The notes: generated by a model not told the origin, from the letters alone. A stretch of 64,000 nucleotides of DNA from Microbacterium helvum (GCF_014779795.1 NZ_JACXZS010000014.1:1-64000), one strand, 5' to 3'. Shown: positions 16,721 to 25,083, numbered from the stretch's first letter. A program made the numbers and translations.

Positions 16721-16771
16721 GCGCCGATTCTTCCGCGCTGCTCCGGCGTCATGCGTGAGGCGCGGCGCTAT

Positions 16772-16807
16772 TTCGCGGGCGCGCCGACAAATGGATGCCG
16801 GCGGCCT
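16772..16807. repeat. 36-bp direct repeat, left copy
   Basis: The sequence runs TTCGCGGGCGCGCC-GACAA-ATGGATGCCGGCGGCCT. It is identical over 36 bases to 17697-17732, with 925 bp between equivalent positions. The two copies bound a lower-GC segment carrying one membrane-protein gene. Confidence 0.85.
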
Positions 16808-16821
16808 CGGCCGCCGGCATC
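16794..16821. terminator. GATGCCGGCGGCC hairpin at the left repeat
   Basis: Arms 16794-16806 and 16809-16821 pair perfectly over 13 bp with a 2-nt gap. It sits between divergent genes, where a terminator is not expected. This fits the idea that it was displaced by the insertion. Confidence 0.5.
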
Positions 16822-16970
16822 TCCGGCTGCTTCTACCTGAGGGAACGACTGCTGAACGCGCCAGAACCGAGTGCAGACGAAGCTTCCCTCGCCGCGTCTT
16901 CTGCGCTACGTTCAGATCGGGATCTGACCCACAAAAGCGCCAACAACCTGGGGATAGTGTGCATTGGGCG

Positions 16971-17669
16971 ATGGGGGACGCGGATGAGACCCCGCCACCG
17001 GGCACCGTCGATGTAACCCGGTGGCTGTGGAAGAGGAGGATGACAACAGCCCACGCCCGACTCGCGATAGTCGGCGTAATGATCGGTGTGGTCGGCGCGG
17101 TCGCAACCGTCTGGGCAGCATACGCAGTTGGACTGTACATGCCAGGGCGCATCTTCCGCGGCTGGATCGCAACCGTGGATTACGCCAACGCCCTGTTCAT
17201 GATCCTTTGGGCATCGACGTTGATCGGCTTCGGCGCCAACGACGGTCGGCGCTATCACATCCGTTTCGGATCACGAATCCGCAGAACGAGCTACTCGGAT
17301 GCTGTCGTCATCGCCTTGTTTGCAGCGACAGGCGCACTCTGGGGCGAACTGGTTCTGCGACCCGTCATGAACGGACGGGCCATCGACCCGGCGTACCTCC
17401 GTCACGTCCCGGCGGGAATGTCAGTCGACGCGTTGGCTTCAGGCGTCACCGTGGTGATTGTCACGTACTACGCAGCGCTGGGCCTTGTCTTCGCCGTCAA
17501 CCTCCTCGGCATGAGGTTCAACCCCGTCGACCTTGATTACTACACGACGATCACGCGCCGCCCCATCCGGTTCGGTCGCCCGTCAGAACGCCCCACCACC
17601 TCAGAAGGTAAGGAACACTCATTAACAGAACCCGAAAGACAGCAACCATGGTCGTGTGCGCATTGGTAG
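16971..17669 (+). CDS. Predicted four-TM membrane protein in an inserted segment
   Basis: The 232-residue product has four hydrophobic segments: about 28-52 ([21 protein letters not shown]), 65-85 ([15 protein letters not shown]), 103-123 ([18 protein letters not shown]) and 145-175 ([22 protein letters not shown]). A basic C-tail follows. No family was recognised. The start is uncertain: ATG at 16971, or GTG at 16959 preceded by GGGGATA. Codon use is less GC-biased than the neighbours, and the gene lies wholly between the two 36-bp direct repeats, so it is probably a recent arrival. Confidence 0.6.
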   Translation: MGDADETPPPGTVDVTRWLWKRRMTTAHARLAIVGVMIGVVGAVATVWAAYAVGLYMPGRIFRGWIATVDYANALFMILWASTLIGFGANDGRRYHIRFGSRIRRTSYSDAVVIALFAATGALWGELVLRPVMNGRAIDPAYLRHVPAGMSVDALASGVTVVIVTYYAALGLVFAVNLLGMRFNPVDLDYYTTITRRPIRFGRPSERPTTSEGKEHSLTEPERQQPWSCAHW

Positions 17670-17696
17670 CCGGGAGCTTCACTGAATCGGCCTGAC

Positions 17697-17732
17697 TTCG
17701 CGGGCGCGCCGACAAATGGATGCCGGCGGCCT
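17697..17732. repeat. 36-bp direct repeat, right copy
   Basis: It is identical to 16772-16807. Its last bases overlap the stop codon of the DUF72 gene (17731-17733), so in an uninserted ancestor the repeat would have been the spacer between the DUF72 and ThuA genes. Confidence 0.85.
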
Positions 17733-18489
17733 ACCCGGTCACCAGCTCGCGCAGCCGCAGGGCATCGCGCACCGCGGCCCCACCGCCGTCGTTGTTGACA
17801 TAGCAGAGCACTGCGAGACCCTCCGCACGCCATCCGTCGATGCGCTGCGCCCACCACGCGAGGGCCGCGTCGTCGTAGCTGCCGACGTAGAGTCGCTCCG
17901 GATCGGGACCGTGGAAGCGCACGTACACGAAGTCGGTCGTCGCCCTCGGCTGCAGCGGCATGTGCGCTCCGCTCATCACGCAGTAGGCGGCATCCCGATC
18001 CTGCAGCAGCGCGAAGACGTCATCGGCCACCCATGAGGCGTGCCGCAGCTCGACGGCGACGCGGCACCCGTCCGGCATGGCGTCCAGCGCGGCCGCCAGC
18101 CGCTCGTCATCGCGCTCCAGATCGGGTGGCAGCTGCAGCAGCAGCGGACCGCGCGCGTCGCCGAGGCCCGCACTCCCCTCGGACAGACGCCCCGACCATG
18201 CCTGGGCCGAGGCGAGCTTGCGCGCGTGGGTGAGTCCGCGCGGCGCCTTCACCGCCATCAGGAACCCCGCAGGCACCCGGCTCGCCCACGACTCGAAGGA
18301 CGACCGCCGCGGCCAGTGGTAGAAGCTCGAGTTCAACTCGACGGTGTCGAACGACTGAGCGAAGACCTCCAGCCGGCGCGAGCCCGTGCCCCGCGGGTAC
18401 AGCACGTCCCGCCAGTGGTCGTAGCTCCAGCCAGAAGTGCCGATCCGCACGTCTCCCGGGGCCAGTCGTAGGTTCGCGACGCCGTCCAT
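17731..18489 (-). CDS. DUF72 family protein
   Basis: The 252-residue protein has the TIM-barrel DUF72 hallmarks: IGTSGWSYDHWRDVLYP at the N-terminus, ELNSSFYHWPRRSSFESWA, LQLPPDL, VAVELRHASW, and TDFVYVRFHGPD. It is cytoplasmic. The molecular function of the family is not established. ATG 18489 has GGAAGGTGGGG upstream. It is transcribed divergently from the flavodoxin-like gene across a 147-bp region with a 10-bp inverted repeat. Confidence 0.85.
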   Translation of the reverse strand: MDGVANLRLAPGDVRIGTSGWSYDHWRDVLYPRGTGSRRLEVFAQSFDTVELNSSFYHWPRRSSFESWASRVPAGFLMAVKAPRGLTHARKLASAQAWSGRLSEGSAGLGDARGPLLLQLPPDLERDDERLAAALDAMPDGCRVAVELRHASWVADDVFALLQDRDAAYCVMSGAHMPLQPRATTDFVYVRFHGPDPERLYVGSYDDAALAWWAQRIDGWRAEGLAVLCYVNNDGGGAAVRDALRLRELVTG

Positions 18490-18526
18490 CTGCCCCACCT
18501 TCCGCCCGCGGACGTCGGTTCGGCGA

Positions 18527-18578
18527 GGGGGTTGACGAATGGATGCCGCCGACCGAGCACACCGGTCTGTCAACCCCC
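18527..18578. promoter_or_regulatory. 10-bp inverted repeat in the DUF72/flavodoxin divergent region
   Basis: GGGGGTTGAC at 18527-18536 and its exact complement GTCAACCCCC at 18569-18578 are separated by 32 bp. Each arm contains a -35-like TTGAC facing outward, towards one of the two divergent genes on each side. They could be paired promoters or a two-site operator. Confidence 0.45.
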
Positions 18579-18636
18579 TGCGGTCCGATGGCACTCCGCC
18601 TAGCGTCGTTCCCCTGAGACGAAGGAGGACTTCGAC

Positions 18637-19098
18637 GTGCGCCCGGGAGTGAAGGCCGACATGGGGTCCGGCGACGCCTGGCCCGGCATCCGCCGCCGCA
18701 TCCTCGCGGCCGACATCCTCGTGTTCGGCACGCCCACGTGGATGGGCCACATGTCGAGCGTCGCTCAGCGCGTCCTGGAGCGCCTCGACGCCGAGCTCTC
18801 CGAGACCGACGAACAGGGGCGTCCGATCCTGGCCGGAAAGGTCGCCGCGACCTGCGTCGTGGGCAACGAGGACGGCGCCCACAAGATCACCGCCGACCTG
18901 TATCAGGCGCTCACCGACGTCGGCTTCTCGATCGCGTCGCAGGCGGGCACGTACTGGAACGGCGAGGCCATGCACACCGTCGACTACAAGGACCTCGACG
19001 GCACACCCGACGAGGTGGCGAGCGCCACGGCGACGCTGGCGCGCAACACCGCGCACCTGGCCGCGCTGCTGTCAGAGCGCCCGTATCCGGCCCCGTGA
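18637..19098 (+). CDS. Flavodoxin-like NAD(P)H oxidoreductase, N-terminally short
   Basis: The 153 residues match the C-terminal three quarters of the flavodoxin/NADPH-dependent FMN reductase family: GDAWPGIRRRILAADILVFGTPTWMGHMSS, VVGNEDGAHKITADLYQALTDVGF and YWNGEAMHTVDYKDL. Full relatives have about 45-50 more N-terminal residues that supply the first beta-strand and the FMN phosphate-binding loop. No such sequence lies upstream in any frame. Yet an AAGGAGG site sits 8 nt before the GTG at 18637, so the short form is probably translated. Flavin binding is doubtful. It may be a degrading gene or a re-purposed fragment. Confidence 0.65.
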   Translation: MRPGVKADMGSGDAWPGIRRRILAADILVFGTPTWMGHMSSVAQRVLERLDAELSETDEQGRPILAGKVAATCVVGNEDGAHKITADLYQALTDVGFSIASQAGTYWNGEAMHTVDYKDLDGTPDEVASATATLARNTAHLAALLSERPYPAP

Positions 19099-19104
19099 AA
19101 GACA

Positions 19105-19140
19105 GATGGATGCCGGCGGCCCAGGCCGCCGGCATCCATC
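19105..19140. terminator. Bidirectional intrinsic terminator hairpin
   Basis: Arms 19105-19121 and 19124-19140 (GATGGATGCCGGCGGCC and its complement) pair perfectly over 17 bp. GTTTCTTCT follows. It lies exactly between the convergent flavodoxin and truncated-hemoglobin genes and serves both strands. Confidence 0.85.
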
Positions 19141-19157
19141 GTTTCTTCTGTCAGGCG

Positions 19158-19550
19158 TTACGCGGTCTGCTCGACGGCGACCTCGTTCGTGATGACCGGA
19201 CGCAGCGGCAGCAGCGCACCGGCGACCTGGTTGATCGCGTCGGCGTCGACGCCCGCTTCCGCGAGCGCTGAGGCGGCGTGGCCGATGACGCGGTCGAAGT
19301 CCTCGCCCGAGATGCCGCGACCGGCGTGCGCGACGCCGAGGTCCTTGCCCTTGTAGCCGTCAGGGCCGCCCGCGGCGGCCGCGAGGAACAGCGCCATGTG
19401 ACGCTTCTGGTCGACCATGCGGGTCTCGGTGAAGTACGGCGCGAGGGTCTCGTCGCCCAGGATGCGCGTGTACAGCCCGTCGACGACGGCGGCGATGCCG
19501 GCGCCCTCGCCGAGTCGCTGATACAGGGTCGCTTCGGTGGTGTCGGTCAT
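19158..19550 (-). CDS. Group I truncated hemoglobin
   Basis: This 130-residue 2-on-2 globin starts TLYQRLGEGAGIAAVVDGLYTRIL. It contains YFTETRMVDQKRHMALFLAAAAGG and the proximal (F8) histidine in LGVAHAGRGIS. Such proteins bind O2/NO in the cytoplasm and often detoxify nitric oxide. It is the last gene of a minus-strand unit headed by a flavohemoglobin gene with a DivIVA-like gene between, so a nitrosative-stress role is likely. GGAG lies 8 nt before the ATG. Confidence 0.88.
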   Translation of the reverse strand: MTDTTEATLYQRLGEGAGIAAVVDGLYTRILGDETLAPYFTETRMVDQKRHMALFLAAAAGGPDGYKGKDLGVAHAGRGISGEDFDRVIGHAASALAEAGVDADAINQVAGALLPLRPVITNEVAVEQTA

Positions 19551-19599
19551 GTGCGTGCTCCGATCGTGAAGGTGGGGGATGGATGCGTACAGAGAAGGA

Positions 19600-20307
19600 T
19601 CAGTGGTCGGTGTCGCCGGTGCGCTGCCGGCCGTCGGCAGCGGGGGCGGCATCGGCGGACGGCGCCGGGGGTGCGGCAGGAGCGGGAGTCGCGCCGAGGC
19701 GTCCGAGCTCGCGCTCGATCGACTCGAGCAGCGAGTGCACCTGGGCCGTCGCCATCCGGGCGAACTGTCGTGCGCGGACCACGTCGTCGGGCGAGGCGGG
19801 GCCCGCGGCGGCGAGGTCGTCCGTCGCGAACGCGAAGGCCGGCGACCGGTCCGCCGCCCACGGCTGCGCCGCGGGGGCCGGGGCCAGGGCAGGGGCACCG
19901 ACTGCCGGGGCGGCGGCCGATGCCGCGGCGACCTGGCCCGGGTGCGCGGCCGCCTGCTTCTCGATCGCGTGCGCGGCCTGCTGCGCCCGCTCGACGATCT
20001 CGCGGTATTGCTTGCGGGCGGTCTCGATGAGGTCCTTCGCATAGGCCTCGGCTTCGGCGACGGCGTCGTCGGCGATGCGCTGTGCGCTGCTGAGCAGCAG
20101 CACCGCACGGCTCGAGATCTCGCCCTCGTCGGCGCTGACGCCGTTCGCGGTGAGGGCGTCGTTGTCGCGCCACGCGAGTTCGAGGGCGTCGGCAGCCGCC
20201 GCGAGGAGCGTCTGCACCTCGTCGCGCGAGTACCCGTGGCGCTCTTCTGCGAACGAAGCGCTGCGCAGCAGTTCGGGAGTGATGGATGCGGATTGAGTCG
20301 CGGTCAT
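19600..20307 (-). CDS. DivIVA-like coiled-coil protein
   Basis: This 235-residue protein has an N-terminal DivIVA-type segment (FAEERHGYSRDEVQTLLAAAADALE). Alanine-rich helices with heptad character follow (about 75-125, AEAEAYAKDLIETARKQYREIVERAQQA), then a Pro/Ala linker (about 128-160) and a second short helix. DivIVA-domain proteins sense membrane curvature and act in polar growth or septation in actinobacteria. Here the gene is sandwiched between two globin genes with 15- and 49-nt gaps, an unusual context. The family call rests on motif likeness only. Confidence 0.55.
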   Translation of the reverse strand: MTATQSASITPELLRSASFAEERHGYSRDEVQTLLAAAADALELAWRDNDALTANGVSADEGEISSRAVLLLSSAQRIADDAVAEAEAYAKDLIETARKQYREIVERAQQAAHAIEKQAAAHPGQVAAASAAAPAVGAPALAPAPAAQPWAADRSPAFAFATDDLAAAGPASPDDVVRARQFARMATAQVHSLLESIERELGRLGATPAPAAPPAPSADAAPAADGRQRTGDTDH

Positions 20308-20322
20308 ATTCGTCTCTGCCCT

Positions 20323-21525
20323 CTACTGGACTGCCGTCCGACGCCCGGCCGGGACGAGTTCCGGGGGGTTCGCCTGAGCGCCGGACGCGCTGGGTTGCTG
20401 GGTGAACGGATCTTCGTACTTCTCGCTGCGGATGAGGTGCTCGTCGATGCCGGCCCCGCGCAGCACGGCGATCGAGTGATCGACCATGCGAGGCGAACCG
20501 CAGATCATCGCGAGGCGGTCCTCCCACGGCCCGTCGGCGGCGGCGAGATCGCCGATCAGGCCGCGATGGCCCGGGAAAGACGGGTCGTCCGACACCGCGT
20601 ACGTCACCGTCAGCCACGAGGCGTCGGCGAAGCGCTCGAGCTCGGGCTTGGCGTAGAACCCCCAGGGATGCCGCACGCCGTGGTACAGCGCGACGCGCGG
20701 TCCGCTGCCGCGGGAGGCGTGGCGCGCGGCCACCTGATCGAGGATGGCGAGGAGCGGCGCGAGGCCGGTCCCGCCTGCGACGAGCAGGAGGTCGGGCCAC
20801 TCGCTGTCGAAGGGAAGGGTGAGGAGCTCGCCGATGGGCGGCCCGAGCCGCACCCGGTCGCCGGCCTGCACGTCCCGCAGCAGCGCACCGCTGACCTGAC
20901 CGCCGGCGACGAGCTGCACGTGGAAGGTGATCGAGCCGTCGGCGCGAGGCGCGTGCGTCGGCGAGTAGTAGCGCCACTGACGCGGCCGCTGCGGGATCTC
21001 GAGCGCGATGGACTGACCGGCCTGGTAACGGTAGCGGTCGTCGGGACGCACGGTGATCGTGCCGACGTCCATGCCGCGGCGCTCGGTCGACACGACCTCG
21101 CCCGACCACGTCGCCGGCTGCGACTCGACGGCCTCGGCCGCGGTGATCATGGTGGTGGCGATGAGCCCGTAGGCCTCTGCCCAGTCCGCGGCGAGCTCGG
21201 GCGTCCAGGCATCGCCGAGGAAGTGCTTGAGGGTCGCGAGCAGCGAACCGCCCACGGCCGGGTAGTGCCCCGCGACGGTGCCGAACTTCCGGTGGTCGCG
21301 CCCGAGGTCCTCGATGTAGGGGACGACCTCGCCGACGCGGTCGACGTTGCTGACCATGTGGCCGAGCGCCTTCACGAGGCGGTCGCGCTGGGCGGCCATC
21401 GCGACGGGGAACAGATCGCGCGTCTCGGGGTGGGCCAGGAACAGGTGGGCGTAGAAGTACCCGGGAACCGCGTCCCCGTGAGCCGCCACCTGTGCCCAGG
21501 TCCGCTTGAGCGCGTCCGCATCCAC
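20323..21525 (-). CDS. hmp: Flavohemoglobin (nitric oxide dioxygenase type)
   Basis: This 400-residue fusion protein has a globin domain (1-135) with proximal His78 (GRDHRKF) and Tyr in PGYFYAHLF. The FAD-binding beta-barrel (140-245) has the RYYS motif at 185-188. The NAD domain (250-375) has VAGGTGLAPLLAIL and ICGSPRMVD. It oxidises NO to nitrate using NADH and O2 in the cytoplasm. The C-terminal 25 residues are a non-conserved Pro-rich extension. It is the first gene of the globin operon. A 15-bp inverted repeat of the kind bound by NO-responsive repressors lies 50-90 bp upstream. Confidence 0.88.
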   Translation of the reverse strand: MDADALKRTWAQVAAHGDAVPGYFYAHLFLAHPETRDLFPVAMAAQRDRLVKALGHMVSNVDRVGEVVPYIEDLGRDHRKFGTVAGHYPAVGGSLLATLKHFLGDAWTPELAADWAEAYGLIATTMITAAEAVESQPATWSGEVVSTERRGMDVGTITVRPDDRYRYQAGQSIALEIPQRPRQWRYYSPTHAPRADGSITFHVQLVAGGQVSGALLRDVQAGDRVRLGPPIGELLTLPFDSEWPDLLLVAGGTGLAPLLAILDQVAARHASRGSGPRVALYHGVRHPWGFYAKPELERFADASWLTVTYAVSDDPSFPGHRGLIGDLAAADGPWEDRLAMICGSPRMVDHSIAVLRGAGIDEHLIRSEKYEDPFTQQPSASGAQANPPELVPAGRRTAVQ

Positions 21526-21575
21526 CTGATTCGTATCCCATCCGTCGGCGAGTCGGTAGGGGCGACGCTAGTACG

Positions 21576-21614
21576 TTCCAGTTGCATCTGCAAAGCCTTC
21601 AGATACAACTGGAA
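21576..21614. promoter_or_regulatory. 15-bp inverted repeat upstream of flavohemoglobin
   Basis: TTCCAGTTGCATCTG at 21576-21590 and CAGATACAACTGGAA at 21600-21614 pair at 14 of 15 positions around a 9-nt spacer. The AGTTGyATCT/AGATrCAACT half-sites recall NsrR/Rrf2-type operators, which control hmp genes. It lies between divergent hmp and the excisionase-type gene and could serve either. Confidence 0.6.
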
Positions 21615-21673
21615 GGGCATATCATGGATGCCGCAAGCGCCCGCGTCCGGCGCGTCGCAGGCTGGGGGGCCTC

Positions 21674-22111
21674 ATGACCGTGCTCTTGACGAACGGAACC
21701 GTCTTCGTCGACGACGATCTGCGTGCGCAGGCGGCGGATCTCGTTGCGCGGGCACATGAGCAGGGTGCGCACCGCCTCGCGCTGGTGCGCGACGGCGACG
21801 CCGAGGCGGCGCTCTCGCCCGACCTCAGCGAGCTGCTGATCCAGGTGCTGACCGGGCTCGCGCGGGGACCGGTGTCGGTCAGCGCTCTGCCCGAAGAACT
21901 CACCACGACTGTCGCCGCCGAACTCATCGGCGTCTCGCGGCCGACCCTTATGAAGATGGTGCGCGACGGCGTGCTCCCTGCTCATCAGGTCGGCAGCCAC
22001 ACGCGGCTGCGCACCGAGGACGTCTTGGCGCTGCGCAAGACCCGCGCGCGAGAACGGCGCGAGGCGTTCGAAGCCTTGCTGCGATTGGATGAGCAGTTCG
22101 GAGCCGACTGA
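21674..22111 (+). CDS. Excisionase-type HTH protein, putative antitoxin
   Basis: The 145-residue protein has a C-terminal MerR/excisionase-like DNA-binding domain (about 77-122: TTTVAAELIGVSRPTLMKMVRDGVLPAHQVGSHTRL). Its acidic N-terminal domain is typical of a family paired with PIN-domain proteins in actinobacteria. The PIN gene follows after 26 nt. The arrangement suggests a type II toxin-antitoxin module in which this protein neutralises the PIN nuclease and represses the promoter. No RBS of note except GGGG before the ATG. Function is inferred from pairing. Confidence 0.7.
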   Translation: MTVLLTNGTVFVDDDLRAQAADLVARAHEQGAHRLALVRDGDAEAALSPDLSELLIQVLTGLARGPVSVSALPEELTTTVAAELIGVSRPTLMKMVRDGVLPAHQVGSHTRLRTEDVLALRKTRARERREAFEALLRLDEQFGAD

Positions 22112-22137
22112 CAGGCTGGCGCGCGTAGTCTGGCTGT

Positions 22138-22602
22138 GTGCCGCATCCCCCCGTGCCGCAACGCTTCTTCGTCGACGCCGACGTGCTTGCCAGGCCCACC
22201 CCGTTCTGCTGGCTGGCGATGCTGCGCGACGAGACCGACGGCGCCTTCCGGCTGCACTCCTCGGACGACGCGCTGACCGCGGCGACCGCGGAGTGGCGGA
22301 TGCGTCATCCGGATGCCGGTGGCGCTGCGCTCCGGCGCGAAGAACTGCTGCGCACCGTGCTCGACGACGTGACGAACGAGGGCGAGCCGGCCGCAGCGCC
22401 GACGCCCGACGAGTTTCTGTGCCTCGTCGACGACGACGACGCCAAGAGCGTGCGCGCCCTGACCGGTCGACGCCAGCACGACATCGAACGGCGCCTGGCC
22501 GCAGGCATCCCCTCCACTCCCCTCGCCGACGCACTCGTCGACGCCGGATGCCCCGCCTTCGCCGACCGCGTCGCCGCGCACGTGCGCGCCCTCGCGCACT
22601 GA
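22138..22602 (+). CDS. PIN-domain protein, putative VapC-like toxin
   Basis: This 154-residue protein starts at a GTG with FFVDADVLARPTPFCWLAML, the first PIN strand with its acidic residue. Further acidic residues occur in DEFLCLVDDDDAKSV (about 98-112). It ends in a helix-rich region. PIN domains are Mg-dependent ribonucleases. Together with the upstream excisionase-type protein it forms a likely toxin-antitoxin pair. Conservation of all four acidic positions cannot be verified by eye. Confidence 0.65.
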   Translation: MPHPPVPQRFFVDADVLARPTPFCWLAMLRDETDGAFRLHSSDDALTAATAEWRMRHPDAGGAALRREELLRTVLDDVTNEGEPAAAPTPDEFLCLVDDDDAKSVRALTGRRQHDIERRLAAGIPSTPLADALVDAGCPAFADRVAAHVRALAH

Positions 22603-22849
22603 CCGCCCCTTCCGGGCGCCGGGCCCTGCCGAGCGTCCGCGCTCGCGCCCGCGCCGAGCTTTCGCGCTGCCGAGACCCGGGATCCTGGTCGGCGATCCAG
22701 GGGATTTCGCCCGAGACCGGGGGCGCTGCCCTTTGCCTCGGCCCAAACCGCCTGCCTCGGCGACGCCGCCGGCGAACTCAGGCAACTGACACTCAGTCTC
22801 GCGTACACTGAACCCCAGTTCCACGAATCTGACACGTCAGGAGTCCGTC

Positions 22850-24595
22850 ATGGCTGACGCAAGCTCGTACACCGCCCCCGTCGACGACTACACCTTCCTC
22901 TTCGGCGAGGCGTTCGGCCTCGACCTGGTCGCCCGCGCGACCGGCGGCGAGCTGACGACCGAGGACGCCGGCGACATCATGGCCGGAGCCGGCGAGTTCG
23001 CGGCATCCGTCCTCGCCCCGCTCGAGACGGTCGGCGACCGGGTCGGCGCCCGATTCCAGAACGGCGAGGTGATCCTGCCCGAGGGGTTCGCCGAGGCGTT
23101 CCAGGCGTTCGTCGACGCCGGCTGGGTCACCGCCAGCGCACCCGTCTCGGCCGGCGGCGACGGCCTGCCCGGCGCGGTCCTGGCAGGACTCGGCGAGATC
23201 TGGAACGGCTCCAACGCGGCACTCGCGCTCTGCTGGCTGCTCACGGTCGGGCAGATCCACGCGCTCGATGCCGTGGCGTCCGACGAGATCCGCGAGACCT
23301 ACCTCACCCGGCTCGTCTCCGGCGAGTGGACCGGCACCATGAACCTCACCGAGCCGGACGCCGGCACGGACCTCGGCGCGATCCGCACGACGGCCACGCA
23401 GCGCGAGGACGGCAGCTGGGGCATCCGCGGGCAGAAGATCTTCATCACGTGGGGCGACCACGACGCCGCCGAGAACATCGTGCACCTCGTGCTCGCGCGC
23501 ACGCCCGGCGCCCCCGAGGGCGCGCGGGGCCTGTCGCTGTTCGTCGCGCCCAAGTTCCTCGTGAACGACGACGGCAGCCTCGGCGAGCGCAATGCCGTGA
23601 CGACGGTGTCGATCGAGCACAAGCTCGGCATCCACGGCTCACCGACGTGCGTGCTGGCGTACGAGGACGCCACCGGCTATCTCGTCGGCGAACTCGGCGG
23701 GGGCCTCGCCGGCATGTTCGTGATGATGAACTCGGCGCGCGCCGGCATGGGCTTCCAGGCCACCGGCATCGCCGACCGTGCGTACCAGCAGGCGGCGGCC
23801 TACGCCGCCGACCGGGTGCAGGGCCGCGTGCTCGGACGCGACGGCCGGGCGCCGATCGCCGAGCACCCCGATGTGCGCCGCCTGCTGCTGTCGATGTCGA
23901 GCAAGATCTTCGCGATGCGCGCCCTCGGCGTCTACACGGCCGACCTGCTCGACAGAGCTGATCAGAAGCGGGGGGCGGAGAGCGACCCGTCACTCGCCGC
24001 CCTGGCAGAGTTCTTCGTGCCGATCCTCAAGGGGTGGACCACCGAGGACGCCGTGCAGACCACGAGCGAGGGCATCCAGGTCTACGGCGGCATGGGCTTC
24101 ATCGAAGAGACCGGCGCCGCCCAGCACTACCGCGACATCCGCATCACGCCCATCTACGAGGGCACGACCGCGATCCAGTCGAACGACCTCGTCGGCCGCA
24201 AGCTGATCCGCGACGCCGGGGCGACCGCCGAGCAGCTGTTCACGCAGATCGACGCGACCGTCGCCGCTCTGCGCGCCTCTTCCGAGCCTGTGGCCGCGCG
24301 CACCGCGGACCGTCTCGAGCGGGCGGTCGCGGCATCCCGTCGCGCCACCGCCGACCTGCTCGGCTTCGCCGCCTCGCCCCGCGACGCGTACGCCGTCAGC
24401 GTGCCGTACCTGCTGCTGCTCGGCACGCTCGCGGGCGGCTGGATGCACGGACTCGCGGTCGCCGCGGTGGGTGCGCACGCGACGGAAGAGCCGATGGATG
24501 CCTCCCGCCTGACGTCGGCGGACTTCTACGGCGCGCACCACCTGTCGCGCGTGCACGCGCTGGCCGAGACCGTGGCGGCGGGCGAGATCGCCTGA
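22850..24595 (+). CDS. Acyl-CoA dehydrogenase (long, FadE5/DmdC-like)
   Basis: This 581-residue flavoenzyme is of the enlarged ACAD type. It has MNLTEPDAGTDLGAIRTTA and KIFITWGDHD for FAD and substrate binding, a central helical region, and the catalytic base Glu in IYEGTTAIQSNDL (about residue 440). A C-terminal extension of about 120 residues is typical of FadE5/3-methylmercaptopropionyl-CoA dehydrogenase relatives. It catalyses alpha,beta-dehydrogenation of acyl-CoA in the cytoplasm. CAGGAG lies 8 nt before the ATG. The upstream 22603-22849 region holds no recognised gene. No beta-oxidation partners are adjacent. Confidence 0.9.
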   Translation: MADASSYTAPVDDYTFLFGEAFGLDLVARATGGELTTEDAGDIMAGAGEFAASVLAPLETVGDRVGARFQNGEVILPEGFAEAFQAFVDAGWVTASAPVSAGGDGLPGAVLAGLGEIWNGSNAALALCWLLTVGQIHALDAVASDEIRETYLTRLVSGEWTGTMNLTEPDAGTDLGAIRTTATQREDGSWGIRGQKIFITWGDHDAAENIVHLVLARTPGAPEGARGLSLFVAPKFLVNDDGSLGERNAVTTVSIEHKLGIHGSPTCVLAYEDATGYLVGELGGGLAGMFVMMNSARAGMGFQATGIADRAYQQAAAYAADRVQGRVLGRDGRAPIAEHPDVRRLLLSMSSKIFAMRALGVYTADLLDRADQKRGAESDPSLAALAEFFVPILKGWTTEDAVQTTSEGIQVYGGMGFIEETGAAQHYRDIRITPIYEGTTAIQSNDLVGRKLIRDAGATAEQLFTQIDATVAALRASSEPVAARTADRLERAVAASRRATADLLGFAASPRDAYAVSVPYLLLLGTLAGGWMHGLAVAAVGAHATEEPMDASRLTSADFYGAHHLSRVHALAETVAAGEIA

Positions 24596-24639
24596 CGCGC
24601 ACCTGCACCGTGTCGGCGACGGCCGGTACTGTGTGGCCC

Positions 24640-25083
24640 ATGGTCGAACAGTCGCCGCCCGAGGTCGAGATCCTGCACAGGTTCCGCGCGCCGAGGGTCG
24701 CCGTCTGGAATGCCTGGACCGACCCTGAGGTCGTCGCCCGCTGGTGGGGGTCGGACCCGGACGGCGTCGTGACCGCGGCGACCCTCGACGTCAGGGTCGG
24801 CGGCCGCTTCGTCGTCTCGTTCCAGGACTCCACCGGTGAGACCCACACGTCGGAGGGCGTGTATCTACACGTGAAGCAGCCCGCCGAGCTGGGCTTCACA
24901 TGGTCGTGGGTGAGCGAACCCGGCAACACCTCGCGCGTCAACGTGGAGCTCACCGCCGACGGCGGCGACACCGAGATGCGCTTCGTGCACAGCGAGCTGC
25001 GCGGCGCCTCAGCGCACGATTACGCCGCCGGCTGGCGTCGCACCTTCGCGAAGCTCGACCGCGCGCTGGCGGCCGGACGCTGA
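24640..25083 (+). CDS. SRPBCC/AHSA1-family protein
   Basis: This 147-residue START-like domain has HRFRAPRVAVWNAWTDPEVVARWWG at the N-terminus and GWRRTFAKLDRALA at the end, the usual AHSA1 bookends around a hydrophobic cavity. The ATG at 24640 is the first position giving the conserved start. It lies 44 nt after the acyl-CoA dehydrogenase gene. Family members bind hydrophobic ligands or assist chaperones; the ligand is unknown. Confidence 0.8.
   Translation: MVEQSPPEVEILHRFRAPRVAVWNAWTDPEVVARWWGSDPDGVVTAATLDVRVGGRFVVSFQDSTGETHTSEGVYLHVKQPAELGFTWSWVSEPGNTSRVNVELTADGGDTEMRFVHSELRGASAHDYAAGWRRTFAKLDRALAAGR

Noticed and set aside
22603-22849. Additional small gene upstream of acyl-CoA dehydrogenase
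   Set aside because: No frame has both a ribosome-binding site and plausible protein; only GC-rich hairpin potential is seen.
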